A stretch of 64,000 bases of DNA. Origin: Bacteroidota bacterium (GTDB lineage Bacteria > Bacteroidota > Bacteroidia > JABEUT01). Below, piece by piece: positions 62,701-64,000 of this stretch (positions within the stretch are counted from its first letter, which is position 1; each line of letters begins with the position of its first letter). The position numbers were made by a program, and so were the translations under genes. The stretch lies in assembly GCA_013288345.1 (NCBI GenBank), contig JABDCA010000006.1, positions 18,360 through 82,359 on the forward strand, written 5' to 3'. The notes below the pieces were generated by a model. It saw only the letters and a program-made list of their open reading frames with translations, made no database searches and had not been told where the DNA came from.

Positions 62701-63791
62701 CTTACCCTAAAAACGAAGTCTATACATCTACAATTAATTCTGTTGCAATAAGCGCTAATCATGACACCCTGAAAGCACTTGCTAAAGTTACTGTAACCGG
62801 ATATGTGGGAGATAAATCGGGAAACACATTAAGTGGTTTTAATGGTGTGCTTTACCCAACTATTTACGATAAGCCAACTTACGAATTTACACTTGGTAAC
62901 CTTGGAGGTGTTAGTCCTATTATATCATTTAAAATACAAAAAAATATTGTTTTTAATGGCCGTGTATCGGTTACAAACGGAAAATTTTCTTTTGGTTTTG
63001 TAGTACCTAAAGACATTCAGTATAACTATGGTTTTGGTAAAATAAGTTACTATGCTCAAAATGGCTCACAAGATGCTACCGGTAGTTACGACAGCATTAT
63101 TGTAGGAGGTTCTTCACCTACAGCTTTTAATAATGGCAAAGGGCCCCAAGTAAGGCTTTATATGAACGACAGTAACTTTGCTTATGGCGGAATGACCAAT
63201 GAAACGCCGCAAATATTTGCCATTATAACTGATAGTAATGGAATAAATACCTCGGGTAGCAGTATAGGGCATGACATAACAGCTGTGCTTGACAATAATA
63301 CGCAAAACACTATTGACCTGAACCAGTATTACCAGCCTGCACTTAATAGCTACCAAAGAGGTACTGTTACTTATCCACTTTCATCATTAAGTCCGGGTAC
63401 CCACTCATTGTCAATCAGGGTTTGGAACGTGTATAATAATACTACACAGTCATCTACTGAGTTTACTGTTGAGCCAAAATCGAGTTTGCAATTGCAGCAT
63501 GTGCTTAACTACCCTAACCCATTTACTACGTTTACAGAGTTCTTCTTTGAACTGAATGAGGTATGCGACCAGTTAAATGTGCAAATACAAATATTTACGG
63601 TATCAGGTAAGCTGGTTAAAAATATTGTTAGAACCGTAAAAACAGATAGCTTCCGGTCGCAGCCTATTGATTGGGATGGGAAAGATGACTACGGAGATAA
63701 AATAGCCAAAGGGGTATATATATATCACGTTAAAGTGCGCACCAACGAAGGCACCACCACTGACAGCTACCAAAAGCTTGTTATTTTATAA
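59796..63791 (+). CDS. porU: Type IX secretion system sortase PorU
   Basis: 1331 residues. Signal peptide (LLTIFPFLLIFFTVNAQ), long beta-rich N-terminal region, then a gingipain-type C25 peptidase domain (about 570-970) with catalytic His841 in NYTGHGGQLG and Cys875 in FTASCEFARFDDPEQ. C-terminal FlgD/Ig-like region with NYPNPFTTFTEF and the WDGKDDYGDKIAKGVYIY motif. PorU removes the C-terminal domain of T9SS cargo on the cell surface and attaches the cargo to a glycolipid; the three cargo proteins in this window are candidate substrates. porV follows after 87 bp. Confidence 0.95.
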   Translation: MKRQLLTIFPFLLIFFTVNAQLKQKPVQAVVKNSTPITTLLKTNTTTAAIANTNGLTTLQWEKPHTESIGNTGTTKVFIGFKGATYDAGMSYLPVYFKRIKLNSSTNKIKVVLENETYISLSADETAAINKNKAIGADIKLSYNLVADRMQPYAQLSILPIRKNASTGQFEKLVSFKISVQESTEIAGKRLKKASFASSSVLSGGTWYKIGVTADGVYKLDYNFLKNLGYNMASLVPANIRIYGNGGKMLPTMNNAPRPDDLMENAVFVQGNSDASFQQNDYVLFYGQSPHTWALDTTGSCAKYHHTVNLYSDTTYYFINADMGAGKRIAVENSLPTATDTVKSFDDYAYVEPDQTNLIQSGNQWFGQYFDVTTSYNIPFNFSNILTSSPVYVNTYLASRYDISNGTTSLYTASAGSGTVNISCGSVSTNIYFGIYATMGSGCFSFTPTSSSFDINVSKITPGAIGWLYYIEVNLRRPLSMPNDQMEFRDALSVGKGKVSLFDISTFSPLQVWDISNPQNVLSVTLNNSTAGHYQYTLASDTLKQYMAFTGNKYLTAIGLGKVANQNLHASAQVDLIIVANPQFYSQAMQLAAFHRTHDSLSVQVVTTTQVYNEFSSGRQDPVAIRDFCRMFYSRQTSYANSIKYLLLYGDGSYDPKNRMANNSNFVVTYESDNSFDPTGSYVTDDFYAVLEDTNHLLSSPVGNLDLSNYTLDIGVGRLTVDNASEAQTVLNKIINYETNSGEPVVSPISCCNPQTQYNMGNWRNTVCFIAHDGDADIHVDEAETLADSVANDFPNLNVNKIYLDAYQMIQTPGGPRYPDVNTAIDNQMNKGLLIINYTGHGGQLGLAVSRVLTFNDIYSWTNINKLSLFFTASCEFARFDDPEQISAGELCLQSSTGGNIALMTTVRDVYSGGNALLNQNFFSILYTPLPDGSLPRLGDLFTNAKNLTGPIINSRMFALLGDPAVRLAYPKNEVYTSTINSVAISANHDTLKALAKVTVTGYVGDKSGNTLSGFNGVLYPTIYDKPTYEFTLGNLGGVSPIISFKIQKNIVFNGRVSVTNGKFSFGFVVPKDIQYNYGFGKISYYAQNGSQDATGSYDSIIVGGSSPTAFNNGKGPQVRLYMNDSNFAYGGMTNETPQIFAIITDSNGINTSGSSIGHDITAVLDNNTQNTIDLNQYYQPALNSYQRGTVTYPLSSLSPGTHSLSIRVWNVYNNTTQSSTEFTVEPKSSLQLQHVLNYPNPFTTFTEFFFELNEVCDQLNVQIQIFTVSGKLVKNIVRTVKTDSFRSQPIDWDGKDDYGDKIAKGVYIYHVKVRTNEGTTTDSYQKLVIL

Positions 63792-63799
63792 GCTATTTC

Positions 63800-63807
63800 T
63801 ATCTTTG
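63800..63807 (+). promoter_or_regulatory. Predicted promoter of porV
   Basis: TATCTTTG with TTG at 63778-63780, spacer 19 nt. Gives a leader of about 65 nt. Implies porV can be transcribed apart from porU. Confidence 0.5.
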
Positions 63808-63878
63808 TCATCCTTTTTTATTATGGGTACATACTAAGCACGGGCTTAGTGCGTTAATAAGTTTCTACTTTACACTAA

Positions 63879-64000
63879 ATGAAGTTATCGGTAATTAAAA
63901 ATATAGGCCTCACTGTTTCAATCATACTGTTCAGTAAAAACATTTATGCCCAGGGCCATAATGTGATTGGACAAAGTTTGGCGTCTAATGTCAATGTAGT
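63879..64000 (+). CDS. porV: Probable PorV (LptO), 5' end only
   Basis: Forty codons before the window ends. ATG at 63879; signal peptide (LTVSIILFSKNIYAQ) and mature start GHNVIGQSLASNVNV. The fragment is too short to diagnose by itself; the call rests on the conserved porU-porV order and an exported N-terminus. PorV is an outer-membrane barrel that passes T9SS cargo to PorU. Confidence 0.6.
   Translation, partial: MKLSVIKNIGLTVSIILFSKNIYAQGHNVIGQSLASNVNV

Noticed and set aside
1..64000. Prophage, insertion sequence, toxin-antitoxin or defence island
   Set aside because: No integrase, transposase, restriction, toxin or phage structural gene is visible; composition is even and genes are core.
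1..64000. tRNA or rRNA genes
   Set aside because: No cloverleaf-like segment with TTCGA-type T-loop or rRNA sequence was seen in the gaps on reading; a tRNAscan-type run would confirm.

Overview
The window reads as a piece of a Bacteroidota chromosome, most like the Chitinophagales/Sphingobacteriales side of the phylum. Support: a type IX secretion (T9SS) and gliding gene block (gldJ, a porP/sprF homologue, porU, the start of a probable porV); three exported proteins ending in a T9SS type A sorting domain; a long-form IspG; an uninterrupted sufBCDSE plus sufT-like set; DUF2480, DUF2795 and PorP/SprF families; and about twenty upstream regions carrying the Bacteroidota -7 promoter element TAnnTTTG. 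I see no rRNA, tRNA, CRISPR array, insertion sequence, prophage or complete mobile element. Nearly all of it is core housekeeping sequence.

Layout. 1-3.7 kb: an isoprenoid/phospholipid operon (ispG 3' end, acyltransferase, pssA, lipid kinase). 3.7-8.4 kb, leftward: metH and trpS. 8.5-12.7 kb, leftward: a cytochrome oxidase operon (ctaB, two subunit III proteins, subunit IV, a cysteine-free SCO1-like protein, DUF420, a small CxxC membrane protein); subunits I and II are not here. 13.2-16.9 kb: a giant T9SS-exported repeat protein. 16.9-22.6 kb: gcvH, frr, an EamA transporter, dnaG, a GT9 glycosyltransferase. 22.7-27 kb: a seven-repeat T9SS cargo, an orphan LacI regulator and another T9SS cargo. 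27-33.5 kb: the SUF iron-sulfur assembly operon. 33.6-39.7 kb: pepT, DUF2480, ribBA, DNA polymerase III delta', clpX. 39.8-43.7 kb, leftward: a flavin oxidase / DUF1365 / Cfa-like methyltransferase / peroxiredoxin operon. 43.7-49.4 kb, leftward: a TPR lipoprotein, mfd with DUF2795, panC. 49.6-55.8 kb: an exported unknown, pdxH, DinB, pterin dehydratase, gatA, a LysM lytic transglycosylase. 55.8-64 kb: an M20 amidohydrolase and the T9SS block.

The most distinctive feature is what fills the intergenic gaps. At least ten families of short, degenerate palindromic repeats occupy almost every gap longer than 80 bp. They sit inside the suf operon and between convergent genes, including a nine-hairpin cluster containing a three-way-junction fold between holB and clpX. 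Other points of interest are four genes whose -7 box lies only 4-6 nt from the ATG (predicted leaderless transcripts), palindromes placed like operators in front of suf, pdxH, lacI and ctaB, an SCO1 homologue with no copper ligands, a possible furan/methyl fatty acid operon, and a 40-codon reading frame with its own promoter beside a 73-bp-period tandem repeat. I do not see a clear new defence or mobile system.
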